The notes under the pieces: generated by a model | What the model was told of the DNA's origin: nothing | What the model saw: the letters and a program-made list of their open reading frames with translations, nothing else | Database searches by the model: none | Part shown: positions 47,009 through 56,566 of the stretch, one piece after another | How the letters are laid out: each line of letters starts with the position of its first letter | Numbering within the stretch: the first letter of the stretch is position 1 | Program-made: the position numbers and the translations under genes | DNA from: Helicobacter apodemus | GTDB lineage: Bacteria > Campylobacterota > Campylobacteria > Campylobacterales > Helicobacteraceae | Assembly (NCBI RefSeq): GCF_000765745.2 | Contig: NZ_JRPC02000007.1 | Location: 20,077-84,076, forward strand | Direction: 5' to 3' | DNA: 64,000 nt

Positions 47009-48553
47009 GTGGATTTAATAGCTATTTTGTTGATTATGTGTTTAGGAAGTTTTTGCATATTTTTATTCATTGTTAAGAATATGGATTATCCTTATGGTGG
47101 AAGTGATCACGCCTATCATTTTAAGCTCATAAAATTTATTAAACAAAATAAGCATTATTTTGTCTCTAACTTTAACGCCTTTAATCAACACCTTGTTGTT
47201 TGTCCTCAACTTTATCATTGGATTTGTTCGTTTTTTAGTGATGAATTTTTATTACGTAAGGCGAATTGGATTGGCTACACATTAATGGGATTAATGATTC
47301 TTAGTTTTAATGGATTTATTTATCTTTGTGCATTTTATTTGGATTTAGAATTGAATTTTTTAGAAATTTTATTAGCTAATATTCTTTTTATTACCTTACC
47401 TATTATTTATGTGATATGGAATGCCAAATTTATGGGGCTTTCTGCTAGAGCTTTTGGGTTATTGCTAGTCTATGGGTATCTTTTTAGCTTATATTTTTAT
47501 TTGCTCTTTGGGGGAGTAGAGTTATTTGTGGTGATTTTGCTACTGGTTTTTTGTTGTCTTTTAGGGAGTCAATTTGCCTATCAGTTTGTTTTATTTTCTA
47601 GTATTTTTATCGCTATTTTATCTTCAAGTTATGAGATATTGTTCTTGATACCACTTAGCGTTATTGTATTATTTATTTTTAATTATTCCTATGCTTTAAG
47701 TTTTTTTGCTACTCAATTCCATCATAAGCGGAATTATTCTAAATTTATGATAAAAGATTGTCATTTTAAAGCTCGTTTTAGTATTTGGAGGGATTTTGTT
47801 TATGATTTTTGGGTTAAAAAGGATAAGAATTATTTATTAAATAATCCCGTTTTTGAAGTGCTTATTGGGGCTTTTGCTGCTTGTTTGGTGTTAGTTGGTT
47901 ATTGGTGGGTTGGGGATTCTTCTGAAAAAGAGATTTGGATAATGTATATTTTGTTGTCTTCAAGCTTTTTTGCATTTTTGGTTACTTCTTTAAGAGTTGC
48001 ACGATTTTTAGGAGAGCCACAAAGGTATATTGAATTTGGAATCCCTTTTGCTAGTCTTTTATGTGTGCTTTTATTTCCTTTATGGGTGAATTTGCTTTTG
48101 ATTGTTGGTAATATTTTGGTGCTTTTATGGTATATAAGAAATTCGCAATTTCATCGTCAGTTGCCAGAGCATATTAAGATACGTGAGGAATTAATCACTT
48201 ATTTACAAAATAATTTTAATAAGGAGTATAGCCATTTATTAAGTAATGATCACGAGATCGCAAGGCATTTTTATATTACTTCCTATGAGCCACACATACC
48301 CAATTATTGTAAGTTTTATAGAAATAGAGAGGACTTTTTATCTAATTATTATCAAGGAGACTATCATAGAATTTCTCCACAATATCTTTTAGATGAGATG
48401 AAATTATGCCAAAAAGGCACATTAATTCTTTATACAAATTTATTGAAGTTTTATGATGAAAATGCTTTAATGCCAGGCTTAAGGGACATACAATTAACTC
48501 ATCTTAAAAGTATCGGAAAATTTAAAATTTTTCAATTTCAGCCCAAGGATTAA
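47009..48553 (+). CDS. Polytopic membrane protein, GT-C-like
   Basis: A 514-residue membrane protein with about ten hydrophobic segments, starting at a GTG. After the first helix comes a periplasmic loop with YPYGGSDHAYHFKLI, where an Asp-His pair recalls the catalytic loop of GT-C transferases such as the PMT family. The C-terminal 150 residues are soluble and contain no motif that I know. It may use lipid-linked sugars to build or transfer the glycan, or act as a polymerase. The function is not established by sequence. Confidence 0.55.
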   Translation: MDLIAILLIMCLGSFCIFLFIVKNMDYPYGGSDHAYHFKLIKFIKQNKHYFVSNFNAFNQHLVVCPQLYHWICSFFSDEFLLRKANWIGYTLMGLMILSFNGFIYLCAFYLDLELNFLEILLANILFITLPIIYVIWNAKFMGLSARAFGLLLVYGYLFSLYFYLLFGGVELFVVILLLVFCCLLGSQFAYQFVLFSSIFIAILSSSYEILFLIPLSVIVLFIFNYSYALSFFATQFHHKRNYSKFMIKDCHFKARFSIWRDFVYDFWVKKDKNYLLNNPVFEVLIGAFAACLVLVGYWWVGDSSEKEIWIMYILLSSSFFAFLVTSLRVARFLGEPQRYIEFGIPFASLLCVLLFPLWVNLLLIVGNILVLLWYIRNSQFHRQLPEHIKIREELITYLQNNFNKEYSHLLSNDHEIARHFYITSYEPHIPNYCKFYRNREDFLSNYYQGDYHRISPQYLLDEMKLCQKGTLILYTNLLKFYDENALMPGLRDIQLTHLKSIGKFKIFQFQPKD

Positions 48554-48555
48554 CT

Positions 48556-48835
48556 ATGCAACTTTTTATTTTAAACTTTAAAAGAACAGGTGTTAGTAAT
48601 ATCATAGAAACTTTAGGCTTAACATCTCTTATAAAAACCCTACAAGACTCTCATCAAATTTCTACCTTAGATACTAATACTACTATTAAAGAATACTCTA
48701 TTCCTAATTTCTTTAGTGAAGAACTTTATAATATCTTAAAAGAAGTAGAATTTATTAATAACTCTAATTCTATAGTTGGGGGGGGGGCATTAATAGTGTC
48801 TTTTAATTATCCTTTATTAGAACAAAGAGAAAAAG
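48556..48835 (+). repeat. Direct duplicate of the segment at 63721-64000
   Basis: 280 bases, starting at the ATG, are repeated at the right edge of the window with two substitutions, at 48661/63826 (T to C) and 48715/63880 (A to G). Upstream sequences differ. The repeat may continue beyond the window. Confidence 0.95.
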
Positions 48836-50154
48836 ACTTTGCTAAAGACTTTTTTAAAACTGCTCTAAATTCTAAAGAAAACCTCTATTATTATCCTAAA
48901 CCTAATGCTTATACAGAAATAGATGATTTTGCTCTCTTTTCTTTAAGAGAAAACATTACAAGTGAAAATCTAAAAATAGAATCCCTTTATAGAAATAATC
49001 TACTCCATAGAGATTTAAGAGGAAAACTCCATACCCTCTTAAGAAAGAAAAAAAACATTGATTCTAAAATCCTTTCTAAGAAATTCTTTTATGAATCAAG
49101 AAAACTCTTTAATTGTTCTTACGCATGGAAAGCCTTAGAAGTTTCACAAGAACAACTCCAATATGATTTAATAGATAAGATAGAGGAGTTTTATCCTGCA
49201 CCTTCAGAGATAAATATTGCTATTACTAATGAGTGTAATTTAAAATGTATTATGTGTTTGCTACACGCTAAAGAACTCCAAAAAACTCATAAAACGAGTT
49301 TTTTCAAACAAAAACAAATTTTAGATGAGAAGAAAGTCTATGAAATCTTAGAATATGCAGGCGACAAAGGTGTTTTTAATGTATCATTTACCGCAGCAGG
49401 AGAAGTGTTACTTGATGATAGGATTTTTTCTTTTGTAGCTTTTGCTAAAAATTTAAAAATACCTCTTATTTCATTGGTAACCAATGGCACCCTCTTAGAA
49501 CAAAAAGGCATTGCCCTTCTAAAAGCTGGATTAAACAGAATGACTATAAGTATAGATGGAGCCACTAAAGAAACTTATAAAAAGATTCGAGGAACGGATT
49601 TAGAAAAAGTAGAAAGAGGTGTTAGAAAATGTGTAGAATATGCAAGAATCCTTAATAATCAAGGATCAGATATTGAGTTTGAAGTGGCTTGTGTTTTGGT
49701 TTTTGATGAAATGAGCACTCAAGAACAAAAAGAGCTTTATTTAAATAAATGGAGTGATTGTAGAGATGTAGTAAAGCGAATAACTTTTAATGAGTTAGCA
49801 ACTTTTGATGAAAATGGTCAAGATAGGAGAAATAACGCTGTAATTGATCTCCATAAAAGAAGTATTTGTATGTTTCCTTATCAAAGAATGATGATAAATC
49901 CTTATGGTGATGTGAGTGTGTGTTGCACGATGAGTTCTAGTGCTTATCATTACCCTTTTAGTGTTGGTAATGTATATCAACATGGTTTAGAAGAAATTTG
50001 GAGGGGTGAGGGTATTTCGATTTTAAGAAAGGAAAATTTGGAGAAAAACTTTACAGAATTTTCTATCTGTGCCCGTTGTAATGAATGGGCATATAATGAT
50101 TTTACCCAAGAAGATACTCCCCAAGCTAAAGAAAAAGTTTTATATATAGAGTAG
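48556..50154 (+). CDS. Radical SAM/SPASM protein A with poly-G tract, phase ON
   Basis: A 532-residue protein in two parts. Residues 1-215 are an N-terminal domain shared with protein B and less clearly with C (SKENLYYYPKPNAY, then LHTLLRKK). The radical SAM cluster Cys are C227, C231 and C234 in NECNLKCIMC. The C-terminus has SPASM-like cysteines (VCCTM, ICARC). A 10-G tract encodes IVGGGALIV near residue 75, in the N-terminal domain. The frame is ON. An almost identical 5' end is at 63721. Codon use here has more C in third positions than the neighbours, which hints at transfer. Confidence 0.82.
   Translation: MQLFILNFKRTGVSNIIETLGLTSLIKTLQDSHQISTLDTNTTIKEYSIPNFFSEELYNILKEVEFINNSNSIVGGGALIVSFNYPLLEQREKDFAKDFFKTALNSKENLYYYPKPNAYTEIDDFALFSLRENITSENLKIESLYRNNLLHRDLRGKLHTLLRKKKNIDSKILSKKFFYESRKLFNCSYAWKALEVSQEQLQYDLIDKIEEFYPAPSEINIAITNECNLKCIMCLLHAKELQKTHKTSFFKQKQILDEKKVYEILEYAGDKGVFNVSFTAAGEVLLDDRIFSFVAFAKNLKIPLISLVTNGTLLEQKGIALLKAGLNRMTISIDGATKETYKKIRGTDLEKVERGVRKCVEYARILNNQGSDIEFEVACVLVFDEMSTQEQKELYLNKWSDCRDVVKRITFNELATFDENGQDRRNNAVIDLHKRSICMFPYQRMMINPYGDVSVCCTMSSSAYHYPFSVGNVYQHGLEEIWRGEGISILRKENLEKNFTEFSICARCNEWAYNDFTQEDTPQAKEKVLYIE
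48778..48787 (+). repeat. Poly-G tract, G10 (ON)
   Basis: Ten Gs between TATAGTT and CATTAATAG in radical SAM protein A. Confidence 0.95.
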
Positions 50155-50162
50155 GAGTAGGT

Positions 50163-51653
50163 ATGCGATGTATATTATGTAGAGATAAAACTAAATCTTT
50201 TGAGTATGAAGTTTTGAAAAATTTAGGATTAGAGGTAATTAGAGAGTATGAAGTTAGCGTATTTTTTTGCCTAGAAACTTATAAAGCTTTGGTGGATTCT
50301 AAAATGTTTGGAATTCCTCTGTTTGGGGTTTTTTATGAAGAGAATAAAGGTGTCGGGGGGGGGGGCATTATACAGAGATTTTTAGCCAAAGCATTGGAGA
50401 TTAAAGAAAATCTTTATTATTACCCTAAGCCTAATATTTATTTGCAAGTTGATAGTGTTGCTCTTTTTGCTCTTTTTAATGGGCATACTCCAGAGAGATT
50501 GCTTATAGAGATATTCTATAAAGAGCAATTGCTTCCTATGCAATATCGTAATAGTCTCCATAAGCACTTAGCTCAAGCATTGAATTTTTCTTCAAAAAGA
50601 ATTACTTTGGAGGGAAGACCTTTAAGCAATCTTTCAAAAGATTGGAAGCTTTTTGAAGATAAAACTGCAAATACACTAGATATAACTTATCGCGTCAAAG
50701 AGTTTTATCCAGCACCCGTGCATATTAATTTAGGAACTATTAATAAATGTAATTTAAAATGTTCCTTTTGTTTTTTCTTTGCTCCAGAATATGTCAAAAC
50801 GCATACAACAGACTTTTTTAAAGAATATAGAATTTTAGATGAAAAGATTGTTTATGCGATTATGGATTATTCTGCAAAGTATGATAGCATTATTGATTTA
50901 GTGGGTCCTTGTGAGATGCTTGTGGATAAGAGGATTCCAGATTTTATTAGATATGGTAAAGATGTGGGTGTGCGATGGATTTCGATGACGACTAATGGCT
51001 TATTGCTTGATGAGGAAATGGCGGATAGACTTTTGGAATCTAGCCTAGATTCTTTATCTATTAGCATTGATGCGGCAACTCCTGAAACTTATGCAAAATC
51101 AAGGGGAGGAAATTTTGAAAAGCTTGTTAAAAATATTGAATCTTTCTTAACAAAGATTGAAAATCGCAATATTAATATTTATATTACCTTATCGATTATC
51201 TTGCAGGGGGGAGCGGAAAAAGAAGTGGAAATGTTTAAAGAGAAATGGTCGGCTTATAAGGCAGTTAATGAAATTTATGTGCGGAATCTCGTAGAAAAAA
51301 ATAATGAGGGAATGGAAGTTAGCCACGATAGAAACTTTGATACCTCTTGTCGCTATACTTGTCAAAAGCCTTGGGATGAAATTCATATTAATCCCGATGG
51401 CGGAGTGATGCCTTGTTGTACTATGGCTGGAGCGATTGGTTGGGAAAACAAAGTTATGGGAAATCTTTATGAAGAGAGTATGGATTCTATTTGGATAAAT
51501 CTCATTACACAAAAAATGCGTTTAGATTTAATTAAGGGGGATTTTAAGGAGTGGAAGATTTGTAAGGATTGTGAAGAATGGTCTTATCGGAGTATTGAAC
51601 AAGAAAATGGAGATGTGATTTCGCCTTGTATTGAATTTGTAAAGATTAATTAG
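50163..51653 (+). CDS. Radical SAM/SPASM protein B with poly-G tract, phase ON
   Basis: A 496-residue paralogue of protein A. The N-terminal domain contains IKENLYYYPKPNIYLQV and a 11-G tract encoding GVGGGGIIQ near residue 65, almost the same place as in A. The radical SAM cysteines are C196, C200 and C203 in NKCNLKCSFC. The SAM domain includes ISIDAATPETYAKSRG. A C-terminal Cys cluster is in MPCCTMAG and ICKDCEEW. The three-gene family in tandem suggests successive or alternative modification of one substrate, which is unknown. Confidence 0.82.
   Translation: MRCILCRDKTKSFEYEVLKNLGLEVIREYEVSVFFCLETYKALVDSKMFGIPLFGVFYEENKGVGGGGIIQRFLAKALEIKENLYYYPKPNIYLQVDSVALFALFNGHTPERLLIEIFYKEQLLPMQYRNSLHKHLAQALNFSSKRITLEGRPLSNLSKDWKLFEDKTANTLDITYRVKEFYPAPVHINLGTINKCNLKCSFCFFFAPEYVKTHTTDFFKEYRILDEKIVYAIMDYSAKYDSIIDLVGPCEMLVDKRIPDFIRYGKDVGVRWISMTTNGLLLDEEMADRLLESSLDSLSISIDAATPETYAKSRGGNFEKLVKNIESFLTKIENRNINIYITLSIILQGGAEKEVEMFKEKWSAYKAVNEIYVRNLVEKNNEGMEVSHDRNFDTSCRYTCQKPWDEIHINPDGGVMPCCTMAGAIGWENKVMGNLYEESMDSIWINLITQKMRLDLIKGDFKEWKICKDCEEWSYRSIEQENGDVISPCIEFVKIN
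50355..50365 (+). repeat. Poly-G tract, G11 (ON)
   Basis: Eleven Gs between AGGTGTC and CATTATAC in radical SAM protein B. The frame is intact. Confidence 0.95.
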
Positions 51654-51707
51654 CTCTTGACATTACAAAGGCGAGTATTTATAATTTCATTTTTTTAAGG
51701 AGAATCT

Positions 51708-52931
51708 TTGTTTAGTTTGCCTATGCGTTATGAGAATATTCGAGAAGTGCCTTATCCTTATAAGGGTATGTGTGCTATCTCTAGTGATGCAGAATATACT
51801 AGTCAAGAAATCTTAGATTGGCTCATTGCTTACCTCAATACCGATGAGAAGACACCTTTAGGCTATGGTGTGGATTTAGATTTTGCAGCAAGTATTTTTT
51901 TCTTTTCGGATAATCCTTTGCATACTTCTATTTACGATTCTTTAGAGGTAGATTCTAAAGAAACTCCTTATGCTAATACCTTAAGAGACTATATAAAATA
52001 TGGATATATTGATACTAATCACGCTTATAGAGATTTTAATATTCATCATAATTTTAATAGAACTCACGCTTTAAAAGTTTATGAAATGCTCTCAAAGCAT
52101 TCTTTAAGTTTGCCAATTTTTACTAATCACGGCAATGGAGAGCCAAAGGCTATGCAACACAATATAGGATTTGCCCCTCATCATAATGGAAGCAATCCGG
52201 ATTCTATAGCTTACCATACAGACTTATTCTCTGCGGGGGGGGGGGCATTTATATGGAGTGATGATTGGGTAATTGAAAAATTTCCAAGAATCTCTCTAGC
52301 AGGCAATATCACTTCTACTCAAGATGGGAGACAGTTAGGCTCTTCTACTATTTTACAAAAACTATTTTGTGGTGATGGGGATTATGATTTTTTTACCCGT
52401 TATCGTTCTACAGGATGTATTGCGCCTACTTTCCAAACTTTCAACTACCAAATCCAAAGTATAGATTGGGAGACTTTTTATAATCAATCCTCTGTGGTAA
52501 TTTTCTATCAGCATTTTGGTAGTTTTTATGTAGCAAATGCTAAAAATATTCCAACAACTTTAGAACTTCTTAAAAAATTTCCTTTTTATTTAACAGGTTT
52601 TAAGTTTTTAAAAGAAGAGCAAGAAAAGGGAAATTTGCTTGTTTTAAAGACTTCAAAATTATTGCGTTATTGCAAGATGTATATGAGTACAAAAGTGGAA
52701 TCTATCTTAAAAGATAATAAGCTGACTTTATCTATACATAACTATGAAACGATTGAAGATATGAGCTTCTTTGATGGTCTAACCATATATGTAGAGAATT
52801 ACAAAAATATTGCCTTACAGTGTTTTTATAAAGATAAACCTTTGAAATTTATTTATAACGGATTAGACGCTAGGGGTAAATATTCTATAACTTTAGATAG
52901 CAAACAAGGAGAATACTATGGAATGGGATAA
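51708..52931 (+). CDS. Deacetylase-like protein with poly-G tract, phase ON
   Basis: A 407-residue protein starting at a TTG after AAGGAG (51697-51702). It has a barrel-type pattern of acid and His motifs: MCAISSDAEYTS near the N-terminus, LPIFTNHGNGEPK in the middle, then APHHNGSNPDSIAYHTDLF. These recall glycoside hydrolase/deacetylase folds, but the match is loose. An 11-G tract encodes SAGGGAFIW near residue 177. The C-terminus is a beta-rich tail. It overlaps the methyltransferase after it by 14 bases. I do not recognise its exact family. Confidence 0.5.
   Translation: MFSLPMRYENIREVPYPYKGMCAISSDAEYTSQEILDWLIAYLNTDEKTPLGYGVDLDFAASIFFFSDNPLHTSIYDSLEVDSKETPYANTLRDYIKYGYIDTNHAYRDFNIHHNFNRTHALKVYEMLSKHSLSLPIFTNHGNGEPKAMQHNIGFAPHHNGSNPDSIAYHTDLFSAGGGAFIWSDDWVIEKFPRISLAGNITSTQDGRQLGSSTILQKLFCGDGDYDFFTRYRSTGCIAPTFQTFNYQIQSIDWETFYNQSSVVIFYQHFGSFYVANAKNIPTTLELLKKFPFYLTGFKFLKEEQEKGNLLVLKTSKLLRYCKMYMSTKVESILKDNKLTLSIHNYETIEDMSFFDGLTIYVENYKNIALQCFYKDKPLKFIYNGLDARGKYSITLDSKQGEYYGMG
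52235..52245 (+). repeat. Poly-G tract, G11 (ON)
   Basis: Eleven Gs between TCTCTGC and CATTTATATGG. The frame is intact. Confidence 0.95.
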
Positions 52932-53700
52932 GGAAATAGAGATTGAATGGGACGCTCCAGAATTATTTGAGATATTAGGGGATGAGTATTCTAGACTCTT
53001 TGCTATTGCCGAGCTATCTCCTAAAGATACCAATAGAAATGTTTTTTCTAGTGCTTTTGGGAGATCACAGAAAAATTATGTAAAACGTATAGAATCTTTA
53101 GGATTTGTTGGTAAAGAAAAAGTATTAGATGCAGGTTGTGGTATGGGGCAATGGACTTATATTTTATCTAAGCATAATAATGCGGTTGTTGGCGTAGATT
53201 GTAGTGAGCATCGGATTAATATTGCTAAGTATCTTAATAGGCAAAGAGATAATGCAATCTTTCTTCAAGAGACTTTAGAAAAATTATCTTTTAATCCCCA
53301 ATCTTTTGATGCTATTTTTTGTTATGGGGTTTTTATGTTTACCGATATGCAAAAGAGTTTAGAAATTTTTAAAAGGATCTTAAAACCTGATGGGATTATT
53401 TTTCTAAACTTTAATAATATTGGGCATTATGTGCATAGAATTTTTCATCATACTTTTGAAGTAAAAGATGAAAAACTTCTTAATCAGTATTTAGAAATGG
53501 TTGCTAATTATTATAAGGGGCATTATAGAAATTCCTTAATGACCTTAGAGAAAATATCAGAATTTTTGGGGGTTTTAAATATGGAGATTGTCTATAAAGG
53601 CTATGATGGGGAATGTGCTAAATTACCATTTTATCGCGAAGAATTTTTGAATTTTCCTTATGTGACAGAAATTTTAGTAAAAAATAAATTAAGGAAGTAA
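52918..53700 (+). CDS. Class I SAM methyltransferase
   Basis: A 260-residue methyltransferase. Motif I is VLDAGCGMGQWTYIL, then VVGVDCSEHRINIAKYL, and FDAIFCYGVFMFTDM. The motif III loop is ILKPDGIIFLNF, with no homopolymer. It is a paralogue of the switched methyltransferase at 46261 (KHNNAVVG here, KHNKLVYG there), so the tract in that gene is a later gain. It lies between the deacetylase-like gene and radical SAM gene C. Confidence 0.88.
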   Translation: MEWDKEIEIEWDAPELFEILGDEYSRLFAIAELSPKDTNRNVFSSAFGRSQKNYVKRIESLGFVGKEKVLDAGCGMGQWTYILSKHNNAVVGVDCSEHRINIAKYLNRQRDNAIFLQETLEKLSFNPQSFDAIFCYGVFMFTDMQKSLEIFKRILKPDGIIFLNFNNIGHYVHRIFHHTFEVKDEKLLNQYLEMVANYYKGHYRNSLMTLEKISEFLGVLNMEIVYKGYDGECAKLPFYREEFLNFPYVTEILVKNKLRK

Positions 53701-53702
53701 CA

Positions 53703-55214
53703 ATGATAATTTATGGAGTTATAAATGAAACAATTAAGAGAGAATTAGAGAAGAAGTTATTAAGAGAGATTATTGTAAAACCTATTTTTTCAATTTGGGA
53801 TTTAGAAGTTTTAGAATCTATTTATGAGGAACTAGAGCATAAAAAATCTGTTTTTGTTATTAACCCAGCTTTTGATTTTTTTGATATTGATGTGTTTTGT
53901 GAATTTGTGATACAAGCACTTAAGGGAGGGAATAATCTCTATTTTGCACCTCAAATTAATCCAGATTATTTTATTAAAGAACCTTTTTGGTTTTTTGTCT
54001 CTTCTTTAGATGCTATAGGAAATTTTTTAGTGGAATCTCTTTATCTTAAAAAGTCTATTAAAATAGATTTTAGAAATTTTTTACATAAAAGACTCCGAGG
54101 GCATAGTATTAGTAGGGTGGATATTCCTAAATATTTGACGAATTTAAGTGAAAATTGGGAAGGTTTTTTTTCTAAAAAATTTTCTAAAGATTTCTTTTTA
54201 AAGTATTCAGATGTTTATTTTCCTCACCCTCAAAATGTGCATATTGCTATTTCTAATCGTTGTAATTTAGAATGTGTGATGTGTCCTTATCACGCTAAGG
54301 AATATAGAAGCTTACAAACTAGTAATTTTTTTGATAAGAATCTCTTTATGCAAATACAAGACTTCAAGAAGATTGCAAAATATTGTGGGGATAATAAGAT
54401 TTTTATGCAATTTGGTCAATTAGATGAACCCTTTATTCATCCTAGGTTTTTGGAGTTTTTAGATATTGCTAAAGATTATGGTGTAGAGCATATTAATATC
54501 ACAACTAATGGAACTTTGTTAAATAAGAAAAATGCAGAAAAGATTGTTCAATCTAATATCAATCATATTACTTTTTCATTAGATGCTATTGATAAAGAGA
54601 GTTACAAAAGAATAAGGGGTTATGATTATGATACAACAGTGGCTAATATCCTGTATTTAATTGATTTATTAAAAACTAGCAAGAAAAAGACTACTTTAGG
54701 AGTGTGTTTTATTCTTCAAGGAGAGAGGGCAGAAGAAAAGGGTATGCAATTTTTAGAATATTGGCTTCCTTTGGTAGATAAAGTTAAATTCCATCAACTT
54801 AGTGAATTTGAAGTTGATGAAAATGGTAGTTTTGTTACCAAACACCAAAAGCAATTTAGGGAATACAAGCAAAGGTACGCTTGTTCAATCCCTTGGCAAG
54901 TTTTATTCATTACGCCGGATTTGAAAGTAACTTTTTGTTGCAATAGTATGTCAGTTTATTCTACCTCAGGATTGTGCGGGGGGGGGGGCATAATTGGAGA
55001 TTTGAAGATGCAGACTTTAGAAGAGGTATGGAGGGGAGATTCTTTAATGCAGCTTAGAAGAGAGCTTTTAGATAATAGTTTTCAACATTTTAAGATTTGT
55101 GAAAAATGCTCTTTATGGTCAGGTGGAGAACCCAATATAGAAATTAGTCATATTGCTGGTTTAAGAGTTAAAAAAACTTATACAGATAGTGAGATTATCT
55201 ATGAAAAAGAATAA
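53703..55214 (+). CDS. Radical SAM/SPASM protein C with poly-G tract, phase ON
   Basis: A 503-residue paralogue of A and B. The N-terminal domain is more divergent (GNNLYFAPQINPDYF) and has no G tract. The radical SAM cysteines are C187, C191 and C194 in NRCNLECVMCPYH. The 11-G tract is instead in the C-terminal cluster domain, between FCCNSMSVYS and VWRGDSL, encoding LCGGGGIIGDL. So frameshift would remove the auxiliary-cluster part, unlike in A and B. ICEKCSLW follows. It overlaps the glycosyltransferase downstream by 14 bases. Confidence 0.82.
   Translation: MIIYGVINETIKRELEKKLLREIIVKPIFSIWDLEVLESIYEELEHKKSVFVINPAFDFFDIDVFCEFVIQALKGGNNLYFAPQINPDYFIKEPFWFFVSSLDAIGNFLVESLYLKKSIKIDFRNFLHKRLRGHSISRVDIPKYLTNLSENWEGFFSKKFSKDFFLKYSDVYFPHPQNVHIAISNRCNLECVMCPYHAKEYRSLQTSNFFDKNLFMQIQDFKKIAKYCGDNKIFMQFGQLDEPFIHPRFLEFLDIAKDYGVEHINITTNGTLLNKKNAEKIVQSNINHITFSLDAIDKESYKRIRGYDYDTTVANILYLIDLLKTSKKKTTLGVCFILQGERAEEKGMQFLEYWLPLVDKVKFHQLSEFEVDENGSFVTKHQKQFREYKQRYACSIPWQVLFITPDLKVTFCCNSMSVYSTSGLCGGGGIIGDLKMQTLEEVWRGDSLMQLRRELLDNSFQHFKICEKCSLWSGGEPNIEISHIAGLRVKKTYTDSEIIYEKE
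54978..54988 (+). repeat. Poly-G tract, G11 (ON)
   Basis: Eleven Gs between ATTGTGC and CATAATTGG, in the C-terminal domain of radical SAM protein C. Confidence 0.95.
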
Positions 55215-56421
55215 AAAAATAGCATTGTTTGGAAATTCTAATAATAACTTTTTCTCTCTTGCAAGATATTTGCGTGATAGGGGATATAATGTAGATTTAT
55301 TTTTATGTAATAATGAATTGCCCCATTTTCATCCTTCTTGTGATAGTTATTCTTTAGATTTTATCCATTATACTTTTTTGCTTCCTTTTGGTAATTTGTA
55401 TTGGTTTTTAGAGGAGATTGAAGGAATTAAAAAGAATGAGGAGATTTTAAAACGGATAAGAAAATATGATGTTATTTTTGCTAATGGTCCCTCTGTAGCC
55501 TATCTAAGCTACTTTGATATTCCTATTGATTTTTTTGTCCCTTATGGAATGGATTTAGTGAGCTATCCCTTTTATGTTCAATCTGCTAATCCTAACCATA
55601 GAAAACATTTAGATACTTTTAGTTTTCATCAAAACAAGGGTATTAAAGAATCCAAAAAGCTTCTAAGTACTGAAGATGTTCTTAATGTAGCTGCTTATGA
55701 GCAATCTATTATGGAGTTAGGTTTAACTTCTAAAGTGATTGCTTTTAAAACTTTTCCTTACATTTATATGGATATTTATCAAAGAGCAGTGATACCAAAG
55801 TTTTTTAATTCCTCTTATTGGGCAGAGGATTTTTATTCCTTAACTAAAGATACTCAATTTGTTGTTTTTCATCACGCAAGACATTCTTGGAAAAGTGTTC
55901 GGGAAGAAGGAAGGCTCGTAGCGGATAAGTGCAATGATAGGGTATTGCAGGCTTTTGCTGCTTTTGTTAAAGATAACAAGAAATATAAACCTAAGCTTTT
56001 AACTTTTGAATATGGAAGCGATATTAATGCAAGTAAGCAAATGGTTGAAGAATTAGGAATACAAAATTATGTTCAATGGTTGCCTATTATGAATCGTAAA
56101 GATATTATGGTGGGCTTGTATTATGCTTCTTGTGCTACTGGTCAATTTCATATTGGTTGTATCGGTGGAGGGGTTCAGAGTGAAGCTTTGGTTGCTTCTG
56201 TTCCTCTTATCCATTATGTTAATCCTTTGAAGTATAATTTAAAGGAAATTTACCCCTTTGTTCAGGCAAAAGAAATTGAAGAGATACAAAGAGGATTTGA
56301 AAGTTGCTTTAAAAATCCTAAGAAAAATCAAGATAAAGCCAATGAGGCATTGAAATGGATGCAAAAGGAAATGTCTTTTGCTGTAAATACTATTTGTGAA
56401 TTGATAGAAGATTCCTCATAG
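55201..56421 (+). CDS. GT-B-like glycosyltransferase
   Basis: A 406-residue protein. The first lobe begins KKIALFGNSNNNFFSLARYL. The second has the shape of a GT-4-like lobe: FVVFHHARHSWKSVREEG, then LLTFEYGSDINASKQMV and QWLPIMNRKDIMVGLYYAS. The C-terminal donor-site region is GGGVQSEALVASVPLIHYVN. I read it as a retaining GT-B enzyme, with the usual Glu in SEAL. The start at 55201 is preferred over upstream codons that overlap gene C. Its donor and acceptor are unknown. Confidence 0.7.
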   Translation: MKKNKKIALFGNSNNNFFSLARYLRDRGYNVDLFLCNNELPHFHPSCDSYSLDFIHYTFLLPFGNLYWFLEEIEGIKKNEEILKRIRKYDVIFANGPSVAYLSYFDIPIDFFVPYGMDLVSYPFYVQSANPNHRKHLDTFSFHQNKGIKESKKLLSTEDVLNVAAYEQSIMELGLTSKVIAFKTFPYIYMDIYQRAVIPKFFNSSYWAEDFYSLTKDTQFVVFHHARHSWKSVREEGRLVADKCNDRVLQAFAAFVKDNKKYKPKLLTFEYGSDINASKQMVEELGIQNYVQWLPIMNRKDIMVGLYYASCATGQFHIGCIGGGVQSEALVASVPLIHYVNPLKYNLKEIYPFVQAKEIEEIQRGFESCFKNPKKNQDKANEALKWMQKEMSFAVNTICELIEDSS

Positions 56422-56535
56422 TGTCTAAAGTATTTATAATTTACCCCTTTATAGATATTTATTCTTAATTTTTAAAAAGCTTATTATAAAGATTTTTTAA
56501 AAGGTGTTTCTATTGTCTTTTTATTAAAGTCGCAT

Positions 56536-56541
56536 TATAAT
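56536..56541 (+). promoter_or_regulatory. -10 element before the second asnB-like gene
   Basis: TATAAT lies 25 bases before the ATG, with AAGGGAG as the ribosome binding site in between. It marks a separate transcription unit starting at 56567. Confidence 0.6.
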
Positions 56542-56566
56542 CCCAACTTTATTAAGGGAGTATTCA

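Noticed and set aside
51206..51211. GGGGGG run in radical SAM gene B as a second tract
   Set aside because: Only six bases, and the residues LQGGAE align with LQGERAE in protein C, so it is ordinary coding sequence.
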